A program made the translations under genes and the position numbers. From Henckelia pumila (lineage: Eukaryota; Streptophyta; Magnoliopsida; Lamiales; Gesneriaceae): 64,000 nt of DNA. This document shows, piece after piece, positions 32,302-44,900 of the stretch. The notes under the pieces were generated by a model, which had not been told where the DNA came from, ran no database searches, and saw only the letters and a list, made by a program, of their open reading frames with translations. Within the stretch, counting starts at the first letter, position 1; every line of letters begins with the position of its first letter. The stretch is taken from contig NC_133122.1 in assembly GCF_033568475.1 (NCBI RefSeq), positions 140,561,402 through 140,625,401 on the forward strand, written 5' to 3'.

Positions 32302-34335
32302 AGGTAATAAATTGTCAGACAACCCATATAAAAGAGACATACATTTGTATCTTGTTGATTCTCCACTTTGGGACAAACTTGTTTGTCCTTCATAAACATA
32401 ATGAAACGCCAAAGGATCTTCTGCATAAATCTTCATTTTTTGGTTTGGTTACTTTTCTTCTTGAATCTCCAAAAATGTATCATAGTGTCAATTACATTAA
32501 TATGTTGAAAGTTCATCCAATCCAACAAAACGACTCTACTTTAACAAATTCTTAGCCAACAATTGTGTCAACAATTCTAATGAAAAATTCAAAAAACAAG
32601 TGCATTCATTTTCTATCTACGACTATCCAATATTTATGACCTAATACCAGAGACACGTATTAATCATTGACTTTAAGTTATTGGAACTTAATACGTAAGA
32701 AAAGAAAATGCGAAAAAAAAACAAAAAAAGCTCATTTCATATAAAAACACATTGTAATGGCAGTCGAGGTAAACACGGCAGAGTAGAATCAAACCCAACA
32801 AAATTGGTTACATTACTTGGATTTACAGAATATTACAGAGTTATATCCATCATACTAAAACCAGTATTACACATTTAATCCAATAATATTCTTATAAAAT
32901 TATTGAGCGAATTCAATCAACTTGAAATTGAAAGCGTAAACATAAATAATAAAATTAAATCCTCATCAAAGTTGAATCATATAAAGTAACTATTTTATGT
33001 CCTAAAATCAAACGATTGTTACTCACCGATTGTACGAACTGCTTCGTAAAAACCAAACAATAATAAAATCAATTGGAGTCTTTGATGAAATCTCTTATTT
33101 TTGTACAATTTTGAAGAAGAATAAAAAGAAGCGAAGCGGTACGGTGTGGAAGGGTTTCTTATTGAGAGCGATGGATTTGACTCTTGTATTGGGTGGATGT
33201 CCTCGGTTTTGGAGGAGAGAGTAGAAGCAGTTAATTAATTTATATGAATTTCAGATAATTGAAGGAATAAAATTTTAAATCCAAAAATACATTCGATGAA
33301 TTTCAGATAATTTAAGGAATAAAATTTTAAATTCAAAAATGACACACCAACGTACAAAGACAGTTTGTATAATAGACTCATCTTAAATTAAATAGTAAAA
33401 GATAATAAATTGTCAGACAACCCATATAAAAGAGACATACATTTGTATCTTGTTGATTCTCCACTTTGGAACAAACTTGTTTGTCCTTCATAAACATAAT
33501 GAAACGCCAAAGGATCTTCTGCATAAACCTTCATTTTTCGGTTTGGTTACTTTTCTTCTTGAATATCCAACTTGAAATGTATCATAGTGTCAATTACATT
33601 AATATGTTGAAAGTTCATCCAATATCCAACAAAACGACTCTATTTTAACAAATTCTTAGCCAACAATTGTGTCAACAATTCTAATGAAAAATTCAAAAAA
33701 AAAAAACAAATGCATTCATTTTTTATCTACGACTATCCAATTATGACTTGATACCAGAGACACGTATTAATCATTAACTTTAAGTTATTGGAACTTAATA
33801 TGTAAGAAAAGAAAATGCGAAAAAAGAAAAAAGAAAAAAGCTCATTTCATAAAAAAAACATTGTAATCGCAGTTGAGGTAAACACGACAGAGTAGAATCA
33901 AACCAACAAAATTGGTTACATTACTTGGATTTATGGAATAGTACAGAGTTATATCCATCATACTGAAACCAGTATTACACATTTAATCTAATAATCTTCT
34001 TATAAAATTGCCCAGCGAATACAATAACTTGAAATTGAAATCTTAAACATAAATAATAAAATCCTCACCAAAGTTTAATCATTGAATTAGTAACTATTTT
34101 TATGTCCTAAAATCAAATGATTGTTACTCACCGATTGTACGAACTGAAACAGTATAACTTCGTAAAAACCAAACAATAATAAAATCAATTAGAGTCTTTG
34201 ATGAAATCTCTTATTTTTGGTCGATTTTGAAGAAGAATAGAAAGGAGCGAAGCGGTTAGGTGTGGAAGAGTTTCTTATTGAGAGCGATGGATTTGACTCG
34301 TGTATTGGGTGGATGTTCTCGGTTTCGGAGGGGAA
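32302..34335. repeat. Direct repeat B, two ~0.93-kb copies
   Basis: TAATAAATTGTCAGACAACC starts both copies (about 32304 and 33405), which run to GGTGGATGT(C/T)CTCGGTTT near 33210 and 34325. The ~170-bp spacer between them contains a further tandem duplication. Confidence 0.85.
33245..33341. repeat. ~52-bp tandem duplication in the Helitron spacer
   Basis: ATGAATTTCAGATAATT plus the following ~30 bp (AAGGAATAAAATTTTAAAT) occurs twice, at about 33245 and 33297. Confidence 0.8.
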
Positions 34336-36530
34336 TTATTTACGAATTTAACCTTCATTTCCACACCACTTAGAAAATAACCTCTTCTTTTTTATTTAAT
34401 TATTTTTACTATTTTACCCTTCTAAAATAATCCTATCCATAAACAATTGCAAAATTAATTATTTGGCTACTACTCTTCGTTTGACTTTCATACACCATAT
34501 TATTTCTCATTCCAAAAATAATTCCCAACGGTTTTTGATAATGACACACAACGCACATCAAATATTAATTGAATGAAAAAAAGACAATAATTTAAATATA
34601 TTCAATGCAATAAATATTAAATCAAATTTTAGTATAATCAAAACTTGATCTCATATCAGAATGAATTAATGAACCGTGTTAAAATGACATAAACACAATT
34701 TACTTTAATCATCAACATAGCTGTAACTTGTCATTTTTTTACAATACACATATGTCCATCTATTAAGATTATTCATTTAAAGAGAGTTCAAATCCCTAAA
34801 CATTTTATGTGTGAAGAAAATTGTCATTTTTTAAATTAAATTAAAAAGAACATTATTTTAGTTAAAATTATTTATTTTCCTCTTGTATCCAAATACTCAG
34901 ATACATAAATGCCCCTTCGACATCTATTAGTTATTCGTTCAAATGCTTCAGAAACTCAAGAATTAAAAAAAATACTAATAATATACTAAGTAAAATGGCA
35001 TCAATCCTACACAAATTAATATTAGTAGAAGTTTTTTTAAGGGAAAAACAAACTTCATTCTATAATATCATACAATGTACAACTTCTTTTAACCAAAAAA
35101 GAAATTCGGAAAGTTCATTCCATAAAATATAAAATATTAGTAGAAGTTTGTCCTACTTAATTGACTTTTTTTTTTATTCAAGTTTAATGAATAAAAAAAA
35201 TCGTATTATAGCATAAGAGATATACGTAGTAATATTTCACTTTCTTCCACAATAATAATATTTTTTTGTATTCACTATCAACACGTTATTATTGATATTC
35301 GAATCTTCACAAAATTAATAGATGGAGGATAATTAAATGAGAATATCATAAACGTAAGTAAAATGGCTGCATGTTGCGATGATCAGTGAACAATAACAAG
35401 AGTTTGAGTTTTTTTTTTTTTTTTTAGCTAGGGAAATCTATATAAATATAAAAGAATTTTTTTTGACGTAATAATATGAAAGAATTTTAGAAAAAATAAG
35501 TGTAATAAAAAAATTTGGAAGAATCAATAGACTGAAGTGGACAATAAATAATAGGAAGTCGCCAAAAAAATACCGTGCGGGAAAAAAATAGGATTTTGGG
35601 TTAATTGAGATTGAGTCATCCGTAAGGGCAATTTTGATATAAATTATATTATAATTTTAGATGAAGGTTAGTTTACAAAATAAAAAATTCAGAAGGTAAA
35701 AAATCTAAGAAATGAGTGAGAGAAGGTTATTTTTCAAATTGTCCCGTTGAAAATATATATTAGGCAAATGTTTTTTTTATCCAATAACTTGTCCGTTTTT
35801 TAGTTTTATCCATTAACTTTTCAAAGTTTGGTTTTGTTACTCTAACTTTTAATTTTTAGTGGTTTTAATCCAATTGCCGACATGACAGCTATACACGTCA
35901 GCATTTTTCGGTGTCATGTTGTCATTTTCCAATGTCACGTCAACATTTGGACCATAATGCCCAAAAACTAAAAGTTAGTGTACCAAAATCAAAATTTGAA
36001 AAGGTAATGGACCAAAACAAAAAAAGGACAAAGTTATTGGACCAAAAAAATATTTTTAGATTATATTATAACTAAACACCAAGAGGGATCGAACCAAAAA
36101 TGGGAAGAAAAAAAAGAAAAAGAAAAGGCATTCCACAGTCTAGATATATATTCGAATAATATTCGCAATATATACTTGGCTATTAATGAAATGAAACTAA
36201 CTAGCTGGAGTCAAGTTAATTTGTAGATTAATTAACATGAATTTTATTACAATTATACGTACCATGCAAGGTAACTTGCTTGTGAGTTCTATTGACCATA
36301 TCAAATTAATTAAGGAAGCAGATCAGTAGACGAAATCTGTTCAACCATCGGATGTATATATTATCCCACAAGTAACCCATATGACTCCTTCAAATTCAAA
36401 ATTATTTTATTTAATTACTTGGGTAATTCAACCAAAAATCCATGCATGCATTAATATTGATACGAAGTCATAGGAGAAAGTTTCTCAGGGAGCAGTTTGA
36501 TTATATATTTAACTATTTTATAATCTTTCC
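34336..36530. other. Intergenic region upstream of peroxidase gene 2
   Basis: AT-rich; no gene seen. It holds the MITE-like sequence at 35765-36055. Nothing else is recognisable. Confidence 0.4.
35765..36055. mobile_element. MITE-like element with ~50-bp terminal inverted repeats
   Basis: The left segment (TTTATCCAATAACTTGTCC, then TTTTATCCATTAACTTTTCA) is mirrored on the right by TGAAAAGGTAATGGACC and GGACAAAGTTATTGGACC. The centre has several CACGTCA/TGACGTG-type motifs. No clear target duplication, so the superfamily is open. Confidence 0.55.
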
Positions 36531-36536
36531 TTGAGA

Positions 36537-36553
36537 TACTATATATATATAGT
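36537..36553 (+). promoter_or_regulatory. Possible TATA region of peroxidase gene 2
   Basis: ACTATATATATATAGTCC lies about 100 bp before the ATG at 36650. The TA repeat makes the exact box uncertain. Confidence 0.4.
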
Positions 36554-36649
36554 CCCAACTCCATCAAATCAGCATGCAACAACAAATATTTCACACAATT
36601 ATAATCTGATTCTTCCTCTATATCTCTGAAACAATTATATATATTGAAA

Positions 36650-38045
36650 ATGGTTTCACGTAGCTGCTTGTATATTGGGGCCTTGACTATGTTCTCATTT
36701 GTAGCCATTGTGATTTCGGGCCCTCTCGATCCAAATTTCTACGATAAAGTATGCCCACAGGCTCTGCCAGCCATCAAACGGGTCGTGTCCGAGGCTCTGC
36801 GCCAAGAAAGGCGCATGGGAGCTTCGTTGTTGCGTCTGCATTTTCACGACTGTTTTGTCAATGTAAATATATACAACATATATATTTTCATCAACATATT
36901 AATATATATGTGCATGCAAGTTCAAAATTTTCATTGATTATATATATATATATATATATTACAGGGTTGCGATGGTTCCATTCTTTTGGACTCGACTTCA
37001 AGCTTCACTAGCGAGAAGTTTTCTTTGGCTAACAACAACTCGGCTAGAGGGTTTGAAGTGGTGGACAGAATCAAGTGGGAGGTGGATAGAGTTTGCGGGC
37101 GTTCGGTGGTGTCCTGTGCCGATATTTTGGCAGTCGCAGCTCGTGACTCAGTTGTTGTTGTAAGTATTACTTGTATATAGGAAAAACTGCAATTTTAGGT
37201 TCTTATTTTTGACAATTTTAATTAGTACTTTTTTTTCGAAAATGCTTACGTGGCACTATACATGTCAGCTCCACATCAGCACTGCATTGATGCCTCATCA
37301 GCGCCACATCGGAAAAAGGACTAAAATTACCAAAAAAAAACAAAGATAACGAACTAAAACTGAAATCTGAAAACATAGAGGACTGATCAAATCGCAAAGT
37401 GCTAAATATACAGGACCAAAATTATTTTTTTTCTCCATATATATTACATGATGAATCATTAATGATGATCATATATATTCATGATATATATTGCAGCTAG
37501 GAGGGCCAGACTGGAAGGTACCGCTTGGAAGAAGAGATTCGACCACAGCAAGTATTACTAGAGCAGACGCAGATATCCCGGCACCATTCATGACTCTTCC
37601 TCAGTTGAAGGACAATTTCAAGAAACAAGGCCTGGACGTGAAAGACTTGGTGGTGCTCTCCGGTGGCCACACGTTGGGATTCTCTCAGTGCCGCGCCTTC
37701 AGAAGTCGCATTTACAACGACACAAACATCGATTCGGGCTTTGCGAGACAGCTACAGGTCATTTGTCCTCGTGTTGGAGGTGATTCCAACCTTGCTCCTT
37801 TGGATCCCACGCCTGCCCTTTTCGACACCAAATATTTTAGTTACTTGACCACGAGGAAGGGACTGTTGCAGTCGGATCAAGCGTTGTTTAACGGAGGTGA
37901 AACGGATTCTCTTGTGAAGGAGTACAGCTCGGACCTTGATGATTTTGCTGAGGACTTCGCGCAGTCGATGATCAAGATGGGTAATATCAAGCCACTGACG
38001 GGCAATCGAGGCCAGATTCGATCGAATTGCCGGAGGGCCAACTAA
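36650..38045 (+). CDS. Class III secretory peroxidase (gene 2), three exons, 318 aa
   Basis: Exons: 36650-36862, 36965-37159, 37497-38045 (957 bp; all phase 0; GT-AG introns). The N-terminus [20 protein letters not shown] is a signal peptide; the mature part begins near [13 protein letters not shown]. Distal His [10 protein letters not shown], calcium site [13 protein letters not shown] before intron 2, [10 protein letters not shown], proximal His [10 protein letters not shown], and C-terminal NCRRAN are all present. Role as for gene 1: wall-localised, haem- and H2O2-dependent oxidation of phenolics. The third intron, which gene 1 has within the SG-SHT codons, is absent here. Intron 2 (337 bp) is enlarged by a repeat. 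An ATG-less upstream extension (TTG, 36644) is not used as start. The coding strand shows no breaks. Confidence 0.93.
37185..37435. mobile_element. Degenerate MITE-like repeat in intron 2 of peroxidase gene 2
   Basis: GGAAAAACTGCAATTTTAGG to GGACCAAAATTATTTTTTT, with CATGTCAGCTCCACATCAGC inside, resembles the repeats at 26480-26770 and 35765-36055 in composition and ends. It accounts for most of the intron. Confidence 0.45.
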
Positions 38046-39204
38046 TTCATGATACTTGATCATGAGTACGTACCAAGATGTTGCTGATCAGTAATTCTTG
38101 AAGCTGGTCGGTTTTATGATCATTTTTCATTTCTTTTCCGATCCCTTAGTATTCATTTTATATATGATAAAATAAACTCTGCCCAAATATTAATTGATCA
38201 GTGGTATTGTTATTGTTGTTATATAATTATGGACAAACATGTGCTTTACTTCAAAGGTAACCAACCCATCAGTTGTATTTATTAAATTACCTATTAATTT
38301 ATTTTGATTCGTATAATATCATGCATCATATATATGTTGATTAATATATAGGGAAAAACATAGGGTAAAATGGAGCTGTGATTTCCATTAATGTCCCGAT
38401 TATGTTTTGTTTTGTTTTTTTTTTTAATTAAAGGTGGCAATAGCCATTAATTTTATTGATATATAAGAGGAAACATTAATTACAAGGAGAGGATAAATTC
38501 TCAATAATGAAAACATGAAATGCATGCTAAGTGCCTAGCTAAAACATAAAGTGGATCGGAGTTAAATAAACTAATTAATTAAAGAACAAGCTGCCTAGCT
38601 AGATGATCAAAACAAACAAAACTAAGTCTTCCGAGGCCTGAGATTGTAACCCGAAGTTGTTATGATCTTCAACGCTTCTTCTTCATCAGAGTCCAGTCGA
38701 TGTTCGTAAGATGACTCATGAGCAAAAGTACTCTACAATAATATTTATCATCCCAATAATTAGTACATATGTACAATCTCATAGTTATTGTACTATATAT
38801 ATAGTATATTCAAGGTCTTATCTATGCACTTTGCATGAGTACAGAAATAAAAAAAATGATAGAATAATTATAAAATATAAATTATATTAAAATAAAGATT
38901 GTTTATCACGCACGTGTTAATAAAATCTTTAACCAACCGTTGACTTGAAGGACATCTACTCTAATAGTTATATATAGTAAATAATGTTATTGGAAATGTT
39001 ATATACTTATATAGGAAATTTCTCGATTCACTTAGCTTGTTCAAATAAATACGCAAGCACCTAGTTTTATTATCAAAATTTATATAATAGTATGCATCAT
39101 ATGTTTGATGCAATGTAATTAGAAAGAAATTAATATTTCTGAATTCATTGGAATCGTTTGTAACAATCGTTTTAATATTTCGATCAATATATATAATTGC
39201 TCTG
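38046..39204. other. Intergenic region downstream of peroxidase gene 2
   Basis: AT-rich 3' flank. The only coding-like piece is the possible - strand exon at 38622-38732. Confidence 0.4.
38622..38732 (-). CDS. Possible orphan last exon, 36 codons
   Basis: On the - strand, after an acceptor-like TATTATTGTAG, 111 bp read in frame to a TAG: STFAHESSYEHRLDSDEEEA, then LKIITTSGYNLRPRKT. The composition is protein-like (acidic run, basic C-terminus) and unlike the surrounding AT-rich DNA. I cannot find upstream exons on the right; the chromovirus at 39269-48466 may have separated them. I do not recognise the protein. Could be a chance frame. Confidence 0.35.
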   Translation of the reverse strand, partial: STFAHESSYEHRLDSDEEEALKIITTSGYNLRPRKT

Positions 39205-39209
39205 TGGTG

Positions 39210-39211
<2 letters not shown>

Positions 39212-39268
<57 letters not shown>
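39212..39268. repeat. (TA)n(TG)n microsatellite at the retrotransposon border
   Basis: About 20 TA units followed by about 8 TG units run into the LTR start TGTGAGG. TA repeats also resume after 48466, so the chromovirus probably inserted into a TA tract. Confidence 0.85.
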
Positions 39269-39272
<4 letters not shown>

Positions 39273-41916
39273 AGGACCTCGATTCTAATCAACTAATTTT
39301 AAATAGTAAAACAATCATCGACAAATAAATGAGCCAATTTTTTTTTTTATTAAAGGAACAGTGCCTCGCTCGAGCGGTAGAAAAATATTCGGCTCGAGCG
39401 AGACCATCTCGGGCTCAACTATAAAAATCAATTTTAAACTCGTTCTTCGACATACATCAATTCTAAGAATAATCGGGGTATAAAAATACATGCAGTATTA
39501 TAAATCAACAATAAAAGCATGCTTCAATAAATAAGCGAGTTCTAAAAATTATTCGACTCTAAATCGACGCCTCACATCTATCATTCGATCCCAAGCTAAC
39601 CATGTCGACTCTGACTAGCTCTTGCCCCTGTTGTCAAGTACACATACAAAACAAGACAACAGCCGGATAACTCCGGTGAGAATAAAATCCCAATAAAAGC
39701 GACGTAACATGCAATATCAAATAAATATGTCAAAATCTTGTTATAACATAAACATTCTTCGATGATAAATAAATATGAAATGCATGTGCTTAAAAATCGG
39801 GATTATCAAATCGGATAATCAAGGGAGACTCGATACTTCGGTTGGGATCCCGAGAACAAGATATCGTATCAACTCACCTACGCTTCCGATCGGGGTGGCA
39901 ATACGTATCTCAATCCTCTAGACTTCGAGCAACTATATTGAGTATTCGGGTCGCTAGGCGTAACTCAACAACCTAGGCCACTCAAATATAGCTCCCGAAT
40001 CATCTAAATCCTATCGGGAAAACTTAGCCCATTTCAAAATCAATGGATTTAGGCTCAAGATGAATGCACATGAAACAGATGCAATTAAATCAAATTAAAA
40101 CGACAATTCTATTTATTCAGACATCAAAATATCGTAGATGTCATCTCATTAATTCATATATTCAAAATCATGAATATAATATCAAAAATCATTGAAATAA
40201 TTCCAAATAAGCAAACTCATGCTTTTCAATTCGAATATATGCATCAATTAATTCAAACAATTTCATATAGACAAAATCATGTCTTTTAAGTAATATCGAA
40301 ATCAATTAATCAGTCAAATTCTCATTCAATATCAAATAATCAAATAAACATGCAAGTATGTGATTTTAATCGGAAACTCGAGAACCTCATTCTCGCTCGA
40401 GTATTCATTTCCTTCGAAATCCACATCAGCTCATACCTCAATTTTCCAGTCTGAAAAAGCTCAAATCCTTACACTGCTGATTTCTGCCTCTAATTATCAT
40501 CGACTAGCTTTCAATCTGCGAAAAATCATATAATGATCAAAAGTCAACCTTAGTCAACTGTGGTCAAACTTTGACCAAAAATTTCTGAACTTTAATGCGC
40601 TCTCACCGCTTAACGATTTTGAATCTCGACTCAAAACTTGGATATTTGAATTCATCTCGTTGAGACGATCAAAATTTGGTAACACATCGATGGTCGCCGA
40701 AAAATTTGGGGGAGGCGGCGACGCGGCGGCGATGAGCAAATCAACTCCAAAAATTCTGAATTTTGGCATGGTTGTAGATCTCGACGAGACGATTCCAACC
40801 ATATAAACCACGACTGGAACGGAGGTACGACACGGCAGCGATCGGAGAAAAACAGGGCGGCGGCGGTGGCGGTTTAAAAACTCCGATCTGCACCAAATAT
40901 GCTGAAATAATCTACCAAAAGCTAGGGATATGTTCTACCCATCATCTACTATCATTTAGCAACTCGAAAACTAACAAAAACGAGCTCGAAATCGCAAAAT
41001 CAAATCGAAGAAGACGATGAACAGTACCGAGAAACTTCTGTGCAGATTTTGTCCGTTCATTCTCACTTTTCCAGTGATCCAACCGTCCGATCTTTGATTT
41101 CTTTACACCAATAGCTTTGTCTGGATGTTGGCTACAAAGTGACTAATCAGATCTTTGATCGGAGCTCCGGTGAATGTCCAGAAAAATCAAAAACATTGAC
41201 TGATATAGTACCCACGAAAATTCTGTGCAGAACTCGTCTGTTATTTCTCATTTTCCTGGCGATCCAACCATTGGATTTTCGATTTATTTATACTAATAGA
41301 TTCATCTTGATCTTGGCTACAATCTGACCGTTCGGATCTTCGATCGGGTCTTCGGTGAATGGCCGGAAAAATAAAAAAACTACGGCTGCTACAGTAAAGT
41401 CGAGAAAATGGGAAAAATTGGGGAAAAAATCTTGATCCGTGTTTTCTCAGTGTGATTTTTCTATTTATATTAACCCGATATTTTCGGGTCTTGAACTAAT
41501 TTATTTGATACCCAACTGGTAAAAATTAGTCCTAAATCTGATATTTTCCGGTACATGCACCCAACATCAATAACATCATTTTTCTGAAATTATACACTTT
41601 GACCAATCAATTGAACTCATAAATTTCTAATTTAATTTCTAAGTTCAACTTAGACTCGGACCAGTCATCTCAGTCAATATTTTCCCAAATTAAATTTATC
41701 TGGCATAAATAATTATTTTTATTTTGATATCTCAATAATTATTTCAAAATGCCAAATAATACTAGATATCCAGAAATAGTCAAATTAATTGATTAACTTG
41801 TATATGTATTTTATAAATACACTCTATAATCTCATTAGCAATAATAATTATTTCATCAACTCAATAATTATTTTAATTGCTAATTAATTCGATAATTAAT
41901 TTTTTGGGGCGTTACA
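39269..41916 (-). repeat. Chromovirus LTR (left copy; 3' LTR in element orientation)
   Basis: 2648 bp, nearly identical by eye to 45815-48466. It contains an inverted repeat CTCGCTCGAGC (39365-39375) / GCTCGAGCGAG (39392-39402) and a GC-rich patch near 40680-40870. The - strand ORF at 40554-40811 is shared by both LTRs and has no recognisable domain. Confidence 0.9.
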
Positions 41917-41932
41917 ATTCTCCCCCTCTAAG
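41917..41932 (-). promoter_or_regulatory. Polypurine tract of the chromovirus
   Basis: + strand ATTCTCCCCCTCTAAG is, on the - strand, a purine run directly before the LTR start TGTAACGCCCC. This is the plus-strand primer in this family. Confidence 0.75.
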
Positions 41933-44900
41933 AATTGATTTCGTCCTCGAAATCGCATGCAATCTGAGCACATCAGATAAAGATCTGAAAGAATCTGTAC
42001 TCAATCTTATTGCAATAAAGAAATTCGGATATCTCTAACTCATATCATGTTCTATCTTCCAAGTGATTTCTTCGACCTTCTTTAAGTCATTATACTGAAA
42101 CAACTAGAATTGACTTGTTCTAGAACTACTTCTCTTTCGGTACGTAATCTGTATCTGTCATCGGTTATCGATCAATCAAAGTAGTTCAAAGTCTCATTCA
42201 ATTCAGTCTCATCTCGCCAAAGTATAAAGGAACGAATCTTGTTCCATTATTAAAGTCTGAATCAAGACTTACAACTCTGACACATCTGTCTCGCACTGTT
42301 CTGATTCTATTCGGAATCATAATCACTTTCTCTGACATCTATGACCACATCAGGTCAAATCGTACTCTATCGCTGATGTATTTCATAATCATCATTCTCG
42401 AAATGAGAATAAAATTTGCAGTACTCATCGTATCTCGCTTCGAAAAGAGTCATCTCTAAACTTCTCTGGTATTTGTTCAAATCAGAACAATCAACCAAAT
42501 CATGAATCTAGCCAACTAGTGCAAACTCTAGCACTACGGCTCGTGGAATATCCTCCCAAAACCATGAACATTCTGATCTAGCTTTCTGTCGGTCTGAAAT
42601 AATATATTATACTCTGATAAGGCGAGGAAAAAAAAGTTTCTTGAATATCTAACTCTGACCTAAATTCAGTTATCAGATTTTAGCTGTCTGTCAGTTGATA
42701 GTGGATCAACCAAGAATACTTCGAAATCCTTTAACGAGTCAACAATTCCATCTTCAATCGATCAATCTTAATCTAGACTCAATACACAGTTTAGAATTCA
42801 GAGAAAACTTATGTCAATCAGACAGTTCCTAATATCCCAAACTCATATACTGAGTTAATCTTAATCAAATCGATATTCCTCTAATTTCTTCAAGTAAAAA
42901 TTCGATCAATCAACATTTCGCAAAATTCCAAAATTCAATATCGGAAAGTTCTTTCTTCAATATCATTTCGTAGGATCACATATTCATCTGCGAGTCACAA
43001 TATGTTCTCGCAATCATGGAGCAATCACAAATCAAAACTCAAAAATTATCATCAAATTCTTCCCAATAACCATCAAATAATCGATCAGTAAGGCAAGTTT
43101 AAATCCCAAAATTTCTCATTCGATCATAAATCGTAAACAACATCGTATTAATCTCACCAATTGAAAGAACAACACTCGGGTATTCATCTATATGCTCTGG
43201 AACTTATTTAGTACTAGTTACACTAATTCAAGTTTCTTCTTCTTCTAATTCTCTCTTTTTGATCTCAAGTGTTAGTAATTCTTGCAATTGAGTTCGAATG
43301 CTGAAAAGAAGATGCAACATCTCTACTAACACTGCAATTCCAGTCTTATTTCTAAATTCAAAATTCTGCTCTTAGTCCACCAATAAAAATTTACCGCAAA
43401 GTTCCATAAATTCCCGAACAATCATCACAAAATCCAAAGAACAAAAGATAAATCCGTTATCATTGATTCATCGAGTAAATCATATCAATTCTTCTGAATC
43501 ATCTGAAATATTCTTAAATCCTAGTCGAATCCACTGCAATTTGTTTCAAAATTTCTCAAAATACCTAAAATTGAACGATTTTCGGACATAATCTTTATCC
43601 GGATCGGTCAAACACTAAATTCAGATAGTGCTATCAATCTCTATCAGTTACGAGCCAACAAAATCGTATATACTGAAGATATAACTCAATTCATCAATGA
43701 CTCTGAGAGTCAGAATCAAATCAATATCAACGAAAATCGCTAAATTCATGATTATCAATAGAAAGAATTCTGGACAACAAACTCTGCTAAGTGAAAACAA
43801 CTCACTTGCATTTCAAAATCGTGGGTGAATACTTCATATCAGGCTCGAAGAATAAGGAAAACGAGCCAATCAATCAATATAAAATCAAGTAATCACTCAT
43901 CAACAGGTACGACATAATGCCCATCATCAAGACAAACCAAAATCATGGTTGCCAACGTGGCCTCAATCACGAGGAGTCCGCACGCACTCATCGATTAGGA
44001 CTCAGTCCTAAGGCATATTCGAATGTCGCAACAAATAAATCTAGATCACCAAGAAATCAGATAATCAAAATTCACCCGAATCAATATCAATGTCCAGAAA
44101 GAAATTTCAATTTCTCAATAATTACGAATTTCTGAAATTCAGACTCGGAATTTCAATCGATGTCAAATGGCAATAATTATCAAAGTCAACGTCATGCGAA
44201 TCAAAGTTGCATAACTAAAATAGGACTCAAGAATCTTCAGATTAATCGAAGAAAGGCTCAACTGTAACTGAATTCGGTGTCATCCCAAAAACACTAATTT
44301 CATCCTCTTATTCTATAGAAAAAATATTTTCTCCTCAACATTTCTCAAATTCATGTCTTTCCAAAATATCAATCATAATAACTCCTCAAACCAATTCAAT
44401 ACTAGAAATTCATACAAGTTTTCTTAAGACCCAATAAAACATTATTTTCCCAAATAACAATATTGGTTACATCAATGAAATCTCGATATCATCGATTGGG
44501 ACCTAATCGAATTTTCAAAATATTCAATTAATCCTAATATTCCCAAAAGTTTAACATAAAAGTGCTGATATTCTTACATTCACAAATAACTTTCAAAAAT
44601 ATTGCAAACTTAGATCAATTCTCAATAATTCAATCATTTATCAGCATCTAATCACAATAGATCCAAGCAATCGGACACAGTCTGTTCATTCATATATATC
44701 AATCTCATAATGCTATAAATATAAACATCAACTCAAAAGACATAATCAACTTAATGTCCTTACTGAGTACATCGGGATCTCAATTCATTTCTACTCAATC
44801 TCTTATTAACGAACACAATCAAGTTTATCATTCCTGATAAATCTATCGTCTATTCCGAATGGGCGTTTTGAAACATCTAGTTTTGATCTCAGAGTATTAT

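Larger units (their letters stand above)
28265..34335 (-). mobile_element. Helitron-like block with two successive 3' ends and internal duplications
   Basis: On the - strand, each of two units ends in a short hairpin followed about 9 nt later by CTAG, the Helitron 3' signature. The layout on the + strand is A1 (28265-30294), A2 (30295-about 32301), B1 (about 32302-33230), spacer, B2 (about 33404-34335). A1/A2 and B1/B2 are each highly similar. No Rep/helicase frame is seen, so it is non-autonomous. The 5' (TC) terminus cannot be fixed; the right limit is simply the end of B2 similarity. B units carry, on the - strand, a CT-rich leader ending TACAATCG|GTGAGT, like a captured first exon with donor. 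A units have a short - strand frame (about 31465-31695; MGRFSIP) that is truncated in A1. Confidence 0.65.

Noticed and set aside
36451-36708. 85-aa - strand ORF over the start of peroxidase gene 2
   Set aside because: It overlaps the promoter and signal-peptide exon of a well-supported gene on the other strand and has no domain.
40554-40811. 85-aa - strand ORF shared with 47103-47360
   Set aside because: It lies in both chromovirus LTRs, has no recognisable domain, and two near-identical copies are expected from the LTR pair.
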